Source: Zunongwangia atlantica 22II14-10F7 (GTDB lineage: Bacteria; Bacteroidota; Bacteroidia; Flavobacteriales; Flavobacteriaceae). Taken from it: a stretch of 64,000 bases of DNA. The notes below the pieces were generated by a model. The model worked only from the letters and a program-made list of their open reading frames with translations, did not search any database and was not told the DNA's origin. The DNA is taken from contig NZ_ARYN01000002.1 of NCBI RefSeq assembly GCF_002094855.1, positions 248,001 through 312,000 of the forward strand. Direction: 5' to 3'. Shown here piece by piece: positions 24,853-33,441 of this stretch. The position numbers were made by a program, and so were the translations under genes. Numbering within the stretch: position 1 is the stretch's first letter; each line of letters starts with the position of its first letter.

Positions 24853-25510
24853 ACTAAAGCAAATATTAAGTTATCTGTGGCCAATTACCTCTAAAAAAGA
24901 CTCAGATTTTAGTGGAAAACTGGAAATTACATGGATTGATGGTAAAAAAGTTTTAGACACCAAAAACGCCAATTATTCTTACGGGACGCTTCAAAAAGTT
25001 TTAGAAAACGGCTTAAAAAATGTCGATTTTCAACAAATAAATTCGGTTTTAATTTTAGGCTTGGGTGGTGGCAGCATAGCCAGGTCACTTCAGGAAAAAT
25101 TTAATTTCTGCGGAAGTATTCACGCTGTAGAAATCGACAAAAAAATAATCGAACTTGCTAAAACCGAATTTGATATTTCAGCAATCAAAAATTTGACGAT
25201 TTATAATGAAGATGCATTGAGTTTTGTAAAAAACAGTAAGCAAATCTACGATCTTATTATTGTAGATTTATTTATTGATACTGAAATTCCTGATGTTTTC
25301 CTTTCAGAAGAATTTTGCCAAAATCTTATCGAAATTTGTCAAAATTCGATCTTATTTAATCTTGGTTTTAATAGAAAAACCAGAGATAAAGGTCAAAATT
25401 TGATAGGGTTCTTTAAAAACACATCTAATTTTACAGTTTTGGCTCTAGAAAAAGTTGAGGGTATTAATCGATTATTACTGGCAAAAAAGCAGTACTCCCA
25501 AAATCATTAA
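24845..25510 (+). CDS. Spermidine-synthase-like methyltransferase-fold protein
   Basis: A 221-residue Rossmann-fold protein. The glycine-rich loop SVLILGLGGGSIARSL binds the nucleotide-type cofactor, and VEIDKKIIELA is the acidic residue after strand 2. IYNEDALSFV and DLIIVDLFIDTEIP match the spermidine-synthase-like family. It is shorter than true aminopropyltransferases (about 280 residues) and lacks a clear N-terminal beta-sheet domain, so its substrate may differ. A TTG start at 24845 overlaps the previous gene. Context suggests a function tied to the two small membrane proteins. Confidence 0.65.
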   Translation: MSKLKQILSYLWPITSKKDSDFSGKLEITWIDGKKVLDTKNANYSYGTLQKVLENGLKNVDFQQINSVLILGLGGGSIARSLQEKFNFCGSIHAVEIDKKIIELAKTEFDISAIKNLTIYNEDALSFVKNSKQIYDLIIVDLFIDTEIPDVFLSEEFCQNLIEICQNSILFNLGFNRKTRDKGQNLIGFFKNTSNFTVLALEKVEGINRLLLAKKQYSQNH

Positions 25511-25600
25511 AAGCTGAATCACAAAATAGCGTTAAATCGAACTAAAAATCGATATCAATAAAATTGATTTTCAGTATTTTCAGGAAAATATTTCACCAAA

Positions 25601-26038
25601 ATGAAGCCTGAAAAACCACAGATAAAAGTAAAAACCCTTATTAATAAACCGGTAGATTTTGTTTGGAACTACTGGACAAAGCCTGAACATATTGAAAATT
25701 GGAATTATGCTTCAGAGGATTGGCATTGTACTTCAGCAAAAAATAATCTAAAAACCGATGGTAAATTCTCTTGGCGTATGGAAGCCAAGGATAATAGCGA
25801 AGGCTTCGATTTTTCTGGAATTTATACTGAAATAAAAGAAAATGAACTTATCAAAAAACGACTGGATGATGGTCGCCACGTTATGATTAAATTTAAAGAA
25901 ATTGATGATACAAACACAAAGGTTATTGAAACTTTTGAGGCTGAAGATCAAAACCCTTTAGAATTACAAGAGCAGGGCTGGCAGGCAATTTTAAATAATT
26001 TTAAAACCTATTCTGAACTTCAACCTCTCAATAAATAA
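25601..26038 (+). CDS. SRPBCC (AHSA1-like) protein
   Basis: A 145-residue SRPBCC-domain protein starting with the typical VKTLINKPVDFVWNYWTKPE segment, then FSWRMEAKDNSEGFDFSGIYTEI and a C-terminal helix with QEQGWQAILNNFKTYSE. This is the Activator-of-Hsp90-homology 1-like branch, a hydrophobic-ligand-binding fold with many small cytoplasmic members in Flavobacteriia. Length is normal for the family. It appears to be monocistronic. Confidence 0.88.
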   Translation: MKPEKPQIKVKTLINKPVDFVWNYWTKPEHIENWNYASEDWHCTSAKNNLKTDGKFSWRMEAKDNSEGFDFSGIYTEIKENELIKKRLDDGRHVMIKFKEIDDTNTKVIETFEAEDQNPLELQEQGWQAILNNFKTYSELQPLNK

Positions 26039-26193
26039 TAGTTTCGCTTTAAGCCTGATGCATTATTTTAAGAATTTTTCGACTTCAATTACTATTAAGA
26101 TTGCTACAGGCTTGTGGATTCAGCTGTAACATTTCCTGAAAAATTGCTACTTATATTTTATCAAGCATTCGCTTTGTATAAAATTTCTGACGT

Positions 26194-27141
26194 ATGCAAT
26201 TTCCAAAAGAGGAAGACTTTCAAAAACAAGCCTTATTAAAGTCGAAATTAGATAAATTTCGAGCTCATTTTTTAGAGGCCAAAGAGCGATTAAATACAAA
26301 AGAAAATCGTAGTGCCCAATTAAAAAAGACTCTTGAAAAAGAACTTCGAGATGTTGAAAAGCTTGAAAAACTTAGTTTAAGCTCTCTTTTTTATAGCATT
26401 TTAGGCAATAAAGAAGAAAAACAGGAAAAAGAACGCCAAGAGTATCTAAAAGCGAAATTACAATATGATGAAGCACTCGAAGAAATTAAATTAATCGCAG
26501 AAAACATCAAAAAGCTTCAGGTAGAGATCGATCTTTTAAAAAATTCCGAAGAAAAATATCGAATCCTAGCTAAAGAGAAAGAAGAATTTTTACTCTCGTT
26601 ACAAGATGACAGTTCCAAAAATTTGCAACAAATTATAGATGAAATTGCATATTTAGAGCTACAAATTCAAGAAACAAAAGAAGCCATAGAAGCTGCAAAA
26701 CCTGCACTGCATTATCTAAAAGAAACCTTTAAACAGCTGGAATCTGCTGAAAGTTGGGGAACTTTTGAGATGTTTGGTGGTGGTTTAATTGTAACTGCAA
26801 TTAAGCATGGCAGGATAGACGAGGCAAAATCTGGCATTTCTAAAGCGCAATTTTCTCTTGATAATTTTGCCAGAGAATTAAAAGATGTAAATATTCCAGA
26901 TCGGGTTAATGGCAGCATCGATATTGGTAGCTTTAACACTTTTGGTGATTATTTTTTCGACGGACTCATTTTCGATTTTATTGTTCAGGAGAAAATTTCG
27001 AAATCTAAATCTCACGTTCAGCAGGTTTATTTACAAGTTTCTAAAATTGAACACCTACTTAAAAATAAATTGCAGGAATTAAAAAATAACATCGAAAATC
27101 TAGAAAGTAAAAAGATGCAGTTTTTAAATAATATTGAGTAA
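26194..27141 (+). CDS. Coiled-coil protein with FGGG motif (315 aa)
   Basis: Three long coiled-coil segments rich in Leu/Lys/Glu/Gln (about residues 5-75, 85-150 and 270-315) surround a central domain with SWGTFEMFGGGLIVTAIKHG and DYFFDGLIFDFIVQEKI. I do not know the family. The central FGGG-TAIKHG patch is conserved-looking. No signal peptide or membrane helix is present, so it should be cytoplasmic. It begins a plus-strand group of small uncharacterised genes that continues to 28671. Confidence 0.6.
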   Translation: MQFPKEEDFQKQALLKSKLDKFRAHFLEAKERLNTKENRSAQLKKTLEKELRDVEKLEKLSLSSLFYSILGNKEEKQEKERQEYLKAKLQYDEALEEIKLIAENIKKLQVEIDLLKNSEEKYRILAKEKEEFLLSLQDDSSKNLQQIIDEIAYLELQIQETKEAIEAAKPALHYLKETFKQLESAESWGTFEMFGGGLIVTAIKHGRIDEAKSGISKAQFSLDNFARELKDVNIPDRVNGSIDIGSFNTFGDYFFDGLIFDFIVQEKISKSKSHVQQVYLQVSKIEHLLKNKLQELKNNIENLESKKMQFLNNIE

Positions 27142-27169
27142 ATTTATACAACAACGTTAGTTTTTCATC

Positions 27170-27709
27170 ATGCAAATAGAACCCATATCCATCTCGTCTA
27201 ACATCAAAAAACAAAATAACCTGATTATTACAGGATTGTTTTTTGTGGTCGCATCGATCATTATTTTTATTAATGCAGATCTTTATGCAAAAACCCCAGA
27301 TTCTGTTGCGCCGCAAATTGTGCGGGGTTTAAGCATTTTTAGCTTTCTGTTTTTTGCAGGTATAACCGCTTATTTACTTTTTAGAAGTAAAAATGAGGAT
27401 GCACTTGCTTTAAACAGTAAAGGAATTGTAGATCATACCAGCGCCAGCAGCATTGGATTGATTGAATGGGAAGATATCACTAAAATCGAACCGAAAAATA
27501 TCTCTTCTGGAGAGTTTCTAATGATTACTGTAAAAGATCCTGAAAAATATCTAAAAAGAGCTTCAATATGGAAAAAGATGCTTTTAAAAATGAATGGAGC
27601 GATCGCTAAAACTCCTTTTAGTATTACCCTGAATGGTTTAAATTTGCCACCTGAAAGTGTAACTATATTAGTAAACGAAAATTACAGAAAATTTAAGTTT
27701 AACGAATAA
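27170..27709 (+). CDS. STM3941-family membrane protein (179 aa)
   Basis: The layout fits the STM3941 family: a short polar N-terminus, two membrane helices (LIITGLFFVVASIIIFINA and FSFLFFAGITAYLLFR), and a soluble PH-like strand region with the landmarks LALNSKGIVDHTSA, GLIEWEDITKIEP and NGLNLPPESVTILVNENY. Its role is unknown. It follows the coiled-coil gene by 28 bases on the same strand and precedes another small gene by 33 bases, so these are probably cotranscribed. Confidence 0.75.
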   Translation: MQIEPISISSNIKKQNNLIITGLFFVVASIIIFINADLYAKTPDSVAPQIVRGLSIFSFLFFAGITAYLLFRSKNEDALALNSKGIVDHTSASSIGLIEWEDITKIEPKNISSGEFLMITVKDPEKYLKRASIWKKMLLKMNGAIAKTPFSITLNGLNLPPESVTILVNENYRKFKFNE

Positions 27710-27742
27710 TTATTTAAGTTTCCCTAAAACTTTTCTATAAAA

Positions 27743-28195
27743 ATGGAATTAAAAAGCATAAATCCCAGAGCTGATATTGGGCAAGATAAAAAGGCTTATA
27801 AAAGTTTTTCTCAATTCATGGGGTTTATTGAGGTACTAAAACAGCAGGATCTTAACGATGAAGTGATTGAAAAGTTAAATGCGGAAATCGATAAAATTAA
27901 CGATGCACCTCTTAAAAAACTGAATACACAGATTAAAAGAAGTCAGTTAAAAATGCTTCAAATTCTTGAAAAAGAGCAAAAACTGGTTCCTAAAAATTAC
28001 TATAAGAAAACATGGATGCTCTTAGGCATGTCTGCTTTTGGACTTCCGCTAGGTGCTGCTTTTGGTTTCGCTTTAGATAATATGGCCTTCCTAGGTATTG
28101 GTCTTCCTATTGGTTTATGCATAGGAATGTTAGTGGGCGCACAGATGGATAAAAAAGCTGAAAAAGAAGGCAGGCAGATGAATATGGAAATGTGA
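27743..28195 (+). CDS. Membrane protein with N-terminal coiled coil (150 aa)
   Basis: The first ~85 residues are polar and helical with Lys/Glu heptads; two glycine-rich hydrophobic segments near the C-terminus (WMLLGMSAFGLPLGAAFGFAL and GIGLPIGLCIGMLVGA) would span the membrane. It overlaps the next ORF by four bases (GTGA), consistent with coupling. Unknown function; likely part of the same operon as the STM3941-like gene. Confidence 0.6.
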   Translation: MELKSINPRADIGQDKKAYKSFSQFMGFIEVLKQQDLNDEVIEKLNAEIDKINDAPLKKLNTQIKRSQLKMLQILEKEQKLVPKNYYKKTWMLLGMSAFGLPLGAAFGFALDNMAFLGIGLPIGLCIGMLVGAQMDKKAEKEGRQMNMEM

Positions 28196-28671
28196 TCTGG
28201 TTAAGGAATTTTCTTTTAGTTGCCGGCTTTATCTTGGTTAGCTGCAATCCCAATTATCTTAAATATAAGGAAGTGCTAAAGGAATATAGTCTGTTGATAG
28301 AATACGGAAAATATCAAAACGGAAATCCTATAAACTATCCATTCGAACTTAAAATTCAGGAATTAAATACTGATAAAACTGAATATTTGATTCATTTTAC
28401 CAAAGAGGATACATTGGTTAGAATTAGGTATTTAATACAAAATGATTCGGTAAACCAAGAAATCAACTATTATTACAAGAATCAAAAACTGAAAGTTTGT
28501 ACTTTTCAAGATAAAACGCTAGAGACTAGCTCGCATCATTTTTATATTAAGGGTAAGTTGGAAAAAACACAATTAAAACTTTGTAAGGATATAAGTTCAC
28601 ATTATTTATACTTCGCCAAAGGGCTAAAATTTCAAGATATTTTTATAGAAAATCAAACCAATGAAAACTAA
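28192..28671 (+). CDS. Putative lipoprotein (159 aa), GTG start
   Basis: A GTG start overlapping the previous stop gives a lipoprotein-type N-terminus (NFLLVAGFILVSCNPNYLKY). The soluble part is beta-rich with charged strands (TEYLIHFTKEDTLVRIRYLI). I recognise no family. It overlaps by 11 bases the start of a further short secreted frame at 28661. Confidence 0.55.
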   Translation: MIWLRNFLLVAGFILVSCNPNYLKYKEVLKEYSLLIEYGKYQNGNPINYPFELKIQELNTDKTEYLIHFTKEDTLVRIRYLIQNDSVNQEINYYYKNQKLKVCTFQDKTLETSSHHFYIKGKLEKTQLKLCKDISSHYLYFAKGLKFQDIFIENQTNEN

Positions 28672-28807
28672 TATCTACCTTTCAACACTATTTTTCTGCT
28701 TTATTTTTTCCGCAAATTCTCAAAATTTATATGAAGAGCTATCAGAGCAATTATATGATTGTATCGATGTTGGTAGCAAGTTTGATAAACTACGCGAGCA
28801 ATCATGA
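28661..28807 (+). pseudogene. N-terminal fragment of a secreted protein (48 aa)
   Basis: ATG 28661 opens a signal peptide (LSTLFFCFIFSANSQ) followed by only ~29 residues (NLYEELSEQLYDCIDVGSKF...), ending at TGA 28805-28807. The stop overlaps the start of the oxidoreductase gene at 28804 (ATGA). A secreted protein this short is unusual. A natural-looking C-terminal fragment lies just past the oxidoreductase at 29443, so this may be the 5' half of a gene interrupted by it. Confidence 0.45.
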
Positions 28808-29382
28808 AAAAGATTTTAATAATAAACGGACATCCTGATAGTGAAAGCTTTTGTGCTGATTTAGCAATCAGTTATAAAAATGGAGCTGAACTTTCAAAAG
28901 CAGATTGCAAATTAGTTAACTTGAATGATTTAAAATTTGATTTGAATCTGCATTATGGTTATAGAAAACGAACAGAACTTGAACCTGATTTGGTACAAAT
29001 TCAACAAGATATATTAGATGCAGACCATTTGGTATTTGTCTATCCAACTTGGTGGGGAACTTACCCAGCCTTATTAAAAGGATTTATAGACAGAGTATTC
29101 CTACCAAAATTTGCTTTTAAGTATCGGGATAATTCTTTGCTTTGGGATAAATTACTGAAAGGTAAATCTGCAAGACTTATTGTGACAATGGATACACCCA
29201 AATGGTATTATTCCTTGATTTATAAAAATCCTGGACACAATTCAATGAAAAAAGGAATTTTAGAGTTTTGTGGAATCAAACCAGTAAAGATTACGGCTTT
29301 TGGTCCCATTAAATCATCGAATGATAAAAAACGACAAAATTGGATTAATAAAATTGAGAAATTAGGACAAGATCAAAAATAA
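28804..29382 (+). CDS. NAD(P)H-dependent (quinone) oxidoreductase, flavodoxin fold
   Basis: A 192-residue flavodoxin-like protein beginning KKILIINGHPDSESFCADLA (phosphate loop), with FVYPTWWGTYPALLKGFIDRV in the flavin-binding region and a C-terminal FCGIKPVKITAFGPI strand. This is the NQO/KefF-type family of FMN/FAD-dependent NAD(P)H reductases that reduce quinones or related electrophiles. Length and motif order are typical. It starts at the ATG inside ATGA, 3 bases before the preceding fragment's end, and may be a later arrival here. Confidence 0.88.
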   Translation: MKKILIINGHPDSESFCADLAISYKNGAELSKADCKLVNLNDLKFDLNLHYGYRKRTELEPDLVQIQQDILDADHLVFVYPTWWGTYPALLKGFIDRVFLPKFAFKYRDNSLLWDKLLKGKSARLIVTMDTPKWYYSLIYKNPGHNSMKKGILEFCGIKPVKITAFGPIKSSNDKKRQNWINKIEKLGQDQK

Positions 29383-29442
29383 AACCAGCTATAGGAGAAA
29401 TAGTAGTAAATTCAACGCTTGCAACCTGCTTCATATGTGTAA

Positions 29443-29586
29443 GGTTTTAATAATAAGTTTGAAGTAAATAGTGTTAATGATACTAATATCGAAGAATTTA
29501 CCTCTGCCATAATTGCTAAATTGAGTCAAAATTATGAAAAGGCTCAGTCGATATTAAATCGAAGTGAATTAAGAATATATAGATGA
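29443..29586 (+). pseudogene. C-terminal-like gene fragment after the oxidoreductase
   Basis: A 47-codon frame without a start codon runs from just after TAA 29440-29442 to TGA 29584-29586. Its translation (KFEVNSVNDTNIEEFTSAII, then AKLSQNYEKAQSILNRSELR) looks like a real protein end. Together with the secreted N-terminal fragment at 28661-28807 it may represent one gene split by the oxidoreductase. A 22-codon frame (29599-29667) follows and could be another remnant. Confidence 0.35.
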
Positions 29587-29692
29587 ATTTATATAAAAAT
29601 GACCTTTAGACAAGTTGGGAAAGAATATTTCAATAATTTAAAATTTGAGAATTACCTCATCAAATAAGTTATTCTATTTTTACTGTTCCTGC

Positions 29693-30137
29693 CTACTTTT
29701 TATTCACAGGAGTTACTTTAATCTGACCGTCTAATTCTAAAATTTTAGTAATAAAGCTTTGATTACTAAGCGGACTTATATAGATCTCGTTATAAATATC
29801 GTACTTCAGGATTAATCCGTTTCTTGCGGTTGCAGGGCGTAAACCTATCCATAAACTTTTACCTTCAACAATTTCGGTGATTTTTTCTAACGGAATTTTA
29901 CCTTTTATTGGCCCGCTTTTGTACTTAAAATAATTTGGAGTAAGCTCGTATTCGGTTCCAAAATTAAGCCATAATAATAGTCCTGCAACCAATAGCATCA
30001 AAATATCGCCAACTATAAAAACTTTGGTTTCTGGTATCTTCAGAATAAAACTGATACACAAAAACACAACAAACAAGGGCTGTAAAACCAAAGCTTAGGC
30101 TTAGAAAAAGGAAATCTTTTCGGCTTTTAAATTTCAT
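29693..30137 (-). pseudogene. PH-domain-like membrane protein, probable frameshift near its start
   Basis: The open frame 29693-30091 encodes two membrane helices and a C-terminal PH-like domain (YELTPNYFKYKSGPIKGKIP, LEKITEIVEGKSLWIGLRPA). A natural N-terminus (MKFKSRKDFLFLSLSFGF) begins at ATG 30137 but in a different frame, one base out. The two parts would join near 30070-30095 if one base were added or removed. So either the gene is frameshifted or the short frame starts at an unusual codon. Small membrane proteins with a PH fold are common in Flavobacteriia; the role is unknown. Confidence 0.55.
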
Positions 30138-30166
30138 ATTTCACTATTGGGGTAGTTGGTTATCTG

Positions 30167-30970
30167 CTATTGGTCGGATTTTTCTTTTACAAATTTCAAT
30201 AATAATGGTAAAGCTGGATAAACCATATTATGGCCATACCCATTCATTTCATAAAGATCGATTTCTTTTTGTCCTGCAACTTTCATCATTCTATAGAAAT
30301 AAGCATTCTCTTCGTATCTACCCAGCATTTCCATTTCACGATCTCCTGTGATCAATAAAATTGGCGGTGCATCATTCCTAACATAAAATAAAGGCGCCCA
30401 TTTATCTACAATTGCCTGCGTCCCGGGAATGCCCTGCTGATCCCGAATCGTAAAATGTGTAATGGTATGCCCACTAAACGGAATTAACCCCGCCACAGCG
30501 TTAGCCTCAATATCGTATTGGGCTAAATTTTCTTTATTCATTATTACCATTAAAGCCAGATATCCACCGGCCGAATGTCCAGAAATAAAGATCTCTTCAG
30601 TATTGCCATGATACTTTTCAATATTTTTAAATACCCAGGCGATAGCTGCAGTTGCATCTTCTATGGTTTCTTCAGCCTTTATTTTTGGCGCCAAACGATA
30701 ACCTACACCTACCACAACAACTTCCTTATTTTTTAATTCCTGCGGAATTTCTTTTCCTCCACCGGTTAATCCGCCGCCATGAAACCAAACGATCACCGGA
30801 TATTTTTTATTGTTATCTGAATCTGGAAAATGAATATCCAACCGGGATTGTTTTTCCATATATTCTGAAGTTGGATTTTCGTAATACTGAATATCCTTTA
30901 CCTCTTTATATTGCTGCGCCAGTAGTTGAAAAGACAGCAATAAAAAGAACACACTAAATTTTAAGTTCAT
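30167..30970 (-). CDS. Secreted alpha/beta hydrolase (esterase)
   Basis: A 267-residue hydrolase with signal peptide (LKFSVFFLLLSFQLLAQQ). The oxyanion motif HGGG (VIVWFHGGGLTGG) and nucleophile elbow GHSAGG (ISGHSAGGYLAL) are in the canonical order. The catalytic Asp is likely in ILLITGDREMEM and the His in NGYGHNMV. This is the esterase/lipase branch of the family (carboxylesterase-type). It lies next to a CE2-type esterase on the same strand, suggesting a shared job in carbohydrate ester removal. Confidence 0.88.
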   Translation of the reverse strand: MNLKFSVFFLLLSFQLLAQQYKEVKDIQYYENPTSEYMEKQSRLDIHFPDSDNNKKYPVIVWFHGGGLTGGGKEIPQELKNKEVVVVGVGYRLAPKIKAEETIEDATAAIAWVFKNIEKYHGNTEEIFISGHSAGGYLALMVIMNKENLAQYDIEANAVAGLIPFSGHTITHFTIRDQQGIPGTQAIVDKWAPLFYVRNDAPPILLITGDREMEMLGRYEENAYFYRMMKVAGQKEIDLYEMNGYGHNMVYPALPLLLKFVKEKSDQ

Positions 30971-30998
30971 TTCTATTTTTTGAAAAGTTATTTCAAGA

Positions 30999-32099
30999 TT
31001 ATTCTTCAGCAGCTAAAATTTCCTCGTAAAAAGGCGTGATTTGATCTGCCATCATTTTATCTTCTTCTATCGAAGGGTGTGCGCCGCATCCAGTTTCAGG
31101 AATAGTTTCAAAATCAAAAACATGGATTTTTTTGCCTTTAGTTTCAAAATAAGAAGCCACGCTATCTAATGAGCGATGTAAAATTTCTTCCTTTTCTCCA
31201 GAGATCATAGGACTATCTAAAATGGCAATTTTTGGATTATCACGAGTATCGATAAGATGTTGAACAAATTCTATATACGCCCCAACATAATCATCTACAC
31301 TAAATGCTAAACGCTCATGCTGACCATCGCCATCTGAAAGATCGTTGGTTCCTAAATTGATACTGATAAGTTCTGGATTAAAATCCTTTGCTGTGTAGGT
31401 TTTAGTAGAATCTGTACTTAAATATAAGTTATCATAAACATCGGGAACGGTTGGGCCCGTAACATTCCAGTTTCTATACATTCCCCAACCAGAAATTGAG
31501 GACAATACAAAATCGGCACCCAATCGATTTGCGGCTATCGTTGCGTAAGAATAATATGCATTATGCGCATCGAACCAGGAACCTTCACCACAGGGAAATT
31601 CTTTATTGTCATTTCCAAAACCAGAGGTAATTGAGTTTCCTATAAACTCGATTTTAAGATCTGGCTTTTTAGGCGCTTCAGCAATCTCTTTTGCTTTTAT
31701 ACCACTAAAAATTAAATTCCCTGTGCTTGCTTCGGTAGCTTTATATAATTCAATTAAAGTATCGTTTTTGGAAACCGGAATTTTTAATTCGTTTATGGTG
31801 TCTCCCTCTACTCTTTTCTTTCCTTTATATTCTCCGTTTATAGCCAAGGCCCAAAATGCATGTTGCTTAGGATCGTCTACTTTAGAAAAAACACTCAAAG
31901 TATCATCTTGTGTATTTTTGAAGGCAATTTTTGAAGCCGGACTAATCATTACCAGCGATGAATCTCTTTTATCTACCCTTCCTGAAATCGTAAAATGTTC
32001 AGAATCCTGAGCGGAATAAAATTTTGATGTTAAATCTTCGGTCTCTTTACAACTTGAAAAACCGGCAACTAAAGCCAGTCCATAGATTATTTTTTTCAT
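30999..32099 (-). CDS. CE2-type SGNH/GDSL esterase, lipoprotein
   Basis: A 366-residue protein. Lipoprotein signal (YGLALVAGFSSCKETEDL), then an N-terminal beta-sandwich (residues ~35-145) as in family CE2 carbohydrate esterases. The SGNH catalytic domain follows: block I IEFIGNSITSGFG (nucleophile Ser), SISGWGMYRNW, block III SINLGTNDLSDG, and block V CGAHPSIEEDKMMAD with the His. CE2 enzymes deacetylate xylan or similar polysaccharides. The neighbour is a secreted alpha/beta esterase. It is divergent from the ECF sigma gene. Confidence 0.88.
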   Translation of the reverse strand: MKKIIYGLALVAGFSSCKETEDLTSKFYSAQDSEHFTISGRVDKRDSSLVMISPASKIAFKNTQDDTLSVFSKVDDPKQHAFWALAINGEYKGKKRVEGDTINELKIPVSKNDTLIELYKATEASTGNLIFSGIKAKEIAEAPKKPDLKIEFIGNSITSGFGNDNKEFPCGEGSWFDAHNAYYSYATIAANRLGADFVLSSISGWGMYRNWNVTGPTVPDVYDNLYLSTDSTKTYTAKDFNPELISINLGTNDLSDGDGQHERLAFSVDDYVGAYIEFVQHLIDTRDNPKIAILDSPMISGEKEEILHRSLDSVASYFETKGKKIHVFDFETIPETGCGAHPSIEEDKMMADQITPFYEEILAAEE

Positions 32100-32291
32100 G
32101 ATGATGAATTTTGCTAAAACCTTAAACTAAATTAAGTAAAATATGTTTTTATCTGAAATCCTTTTGTAAAGAAAGTATATTATAAGCCAAACACCGCACA
32201 AAGCTTATTTAATTTGATTTTTTTCTGAAAAAAGTGTGATTTTTAAAAACAAGAAACGATTAATGATACAAAGACCTAAGAAAAACAGGTA

Positions 32292-32783
32292 ATGAAATCG
32301 GCTAAAGAAGACATTTTACAACATATCGAAGAAAACAAAAATCTCATTTTTAAGATTGTAAATGCTTATAGTTATTATCCTGAAAAACAGGAAGATCTTA
32401 TCCAGGAGATCATCATTAATCTTTTGAAGAGCTATGATAGATTTGATCATGCCGTAAAAATTACCACCTGGATGTATAAAATCGCCTTTAACGTAGTGAT
32501 TTCGTATAACCGAAAAATAAAAACCAGGGAAAAATATTTTGTTCCGTTAAAAGAAAAACTTGTTCATATTCAGGAGGAAAATAAAACCGAGGAAGACGAA
32601 AACATTAAGAAACTGAACCAATTTATTCAGGAATTAAAACCTTTAAACAAGGCTTTAATGATCATGTATTTAGATGCTAAAACTCACCAGGAAATTGCGG
32701 CAGTTCTAGGAATTTCAGAAACAAATGTTGGTACTAAAATAAACCGAATCAAAAAAGAGCTAAAAAAGAAATTTAAAAAATAA
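32292..32783 (+). CDS. ECF-type RNA polymerase sigma factor
   Basis: A 163-residue sigma-70 ECF protein. Region 2 includes EKQEDLIQEIIINLLKSYDR and ITTWMYKIAFNVVISYNRK. Region 4 has the helix-turn-helix DAKTHQEIAAVLGISETNVG with TKINRIKKELKKK at the end. It is followed after four bases by a membrane protein that probably acts as its regulator, as ECF sigma and anti-sigma genes are typically paired. Targets are unknown. Confidence 0.92.
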   Translation: MKSAKEDILQHIEENKNLIFKIVNAYSYYPEKQEDLIQEIIINLLKSYDRFDHAVKITTWMYKIAFNVVISYNRKIKTREKYFVPLKEKLVHIQEENKTEEDENIKKLNQFIQELKPLNKALMIMYLDAKTHQEIAAVLGISETNVGTKINRIKKELKKKFKK

Positions 32784-32787
32784 ACTT

Positions 32788-33441
32788 ATGGATATCGAGC
32801 AATTAAGAGATGCCTGGCAAAATCAGGAACAAAAACTGGAAGCTATAAGAAGTTTAAACATAGCTGTTTTAAAAGAGCTAAAATTAGATAAAGCAAAGTC
32901 AAAAATTAATCAGCTGCTTTTTTTGCCTATTAGCAGCCTTGTATTTTTTAGCCTGCTTATTTCCTATGCGGTACAATTTCTTATTCGCAATTTAGAAATC
33001 TGGTATTTCGCATTTTCGGCCAGTATAGTCTTATTCTTTAGCTTTGCCTTTGTATTTTCTTCTGTTAAACAATTACATTGCATTTTGAGTTTAGATTATC
33101 AGCAACCTGTTACCATATTGCAGCGACAACTTTCAAAACTTAAACTTTCAATCCTATTTAATTTAAAGATCGCGGCAGCTATTTTACCTTTTAGTCCTTT
33201 CGTCGGAATTTTTGTACTAAAAGTTTTATTCAATTTTGACGCTACAGAATTTATTTCACTACAACAGATATGGATCTTTGCAGGAGTTACCATAATTCTT
33301 CAAATTTTAGCTTTGTTTTTTTCAGCAAAACTGAAATCAAAAAATGCTGATAAAAATTACGTAAACTGGATATTACAAGGCAATGGCAGCCAGATCGAAG
33401 AAGCAAAATCATTTTTAGCTGAAATTGAAGATTTTGAATGA
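32788..33441 (+). CDS. Membrane protein, possible anti-sigma partner
   Basis: A 217-residue protein starting with a short soluble segment (MDIEQLRDAWQNQEQKLEAI) followed by four membrane helices (residues ~45-68, 72-93, 128-150 and 160-180 approximately) and a polar C-terminus. The position directly after an ECF sigma factor, and the soluble N-terminus that could hold a sigma-binding helix, fit an anti-sigma role. No ZAS (HXXXCXXC) motif is present, so this is inference from context. Confidence 0.6.
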   Translation: MDIEQLRDAWQNQEQKLEAIRSLNIAVLKELKLDKAKSKINQLLFLPISSLVFFSLLISYAVQFLIRNLEIWYFAFSASIVLFFSFAFVFSSVKQLHCILSLDYQQPVTILQRQLSKLKLSILFNLKIAAAILPFSPFVGIFVLKVLFNFDATEFISLQQIWIFAGVTIILQILALFFSAKLKSKNADKNYVNWILQGNGSQIEEAKSFLAEIEDFE

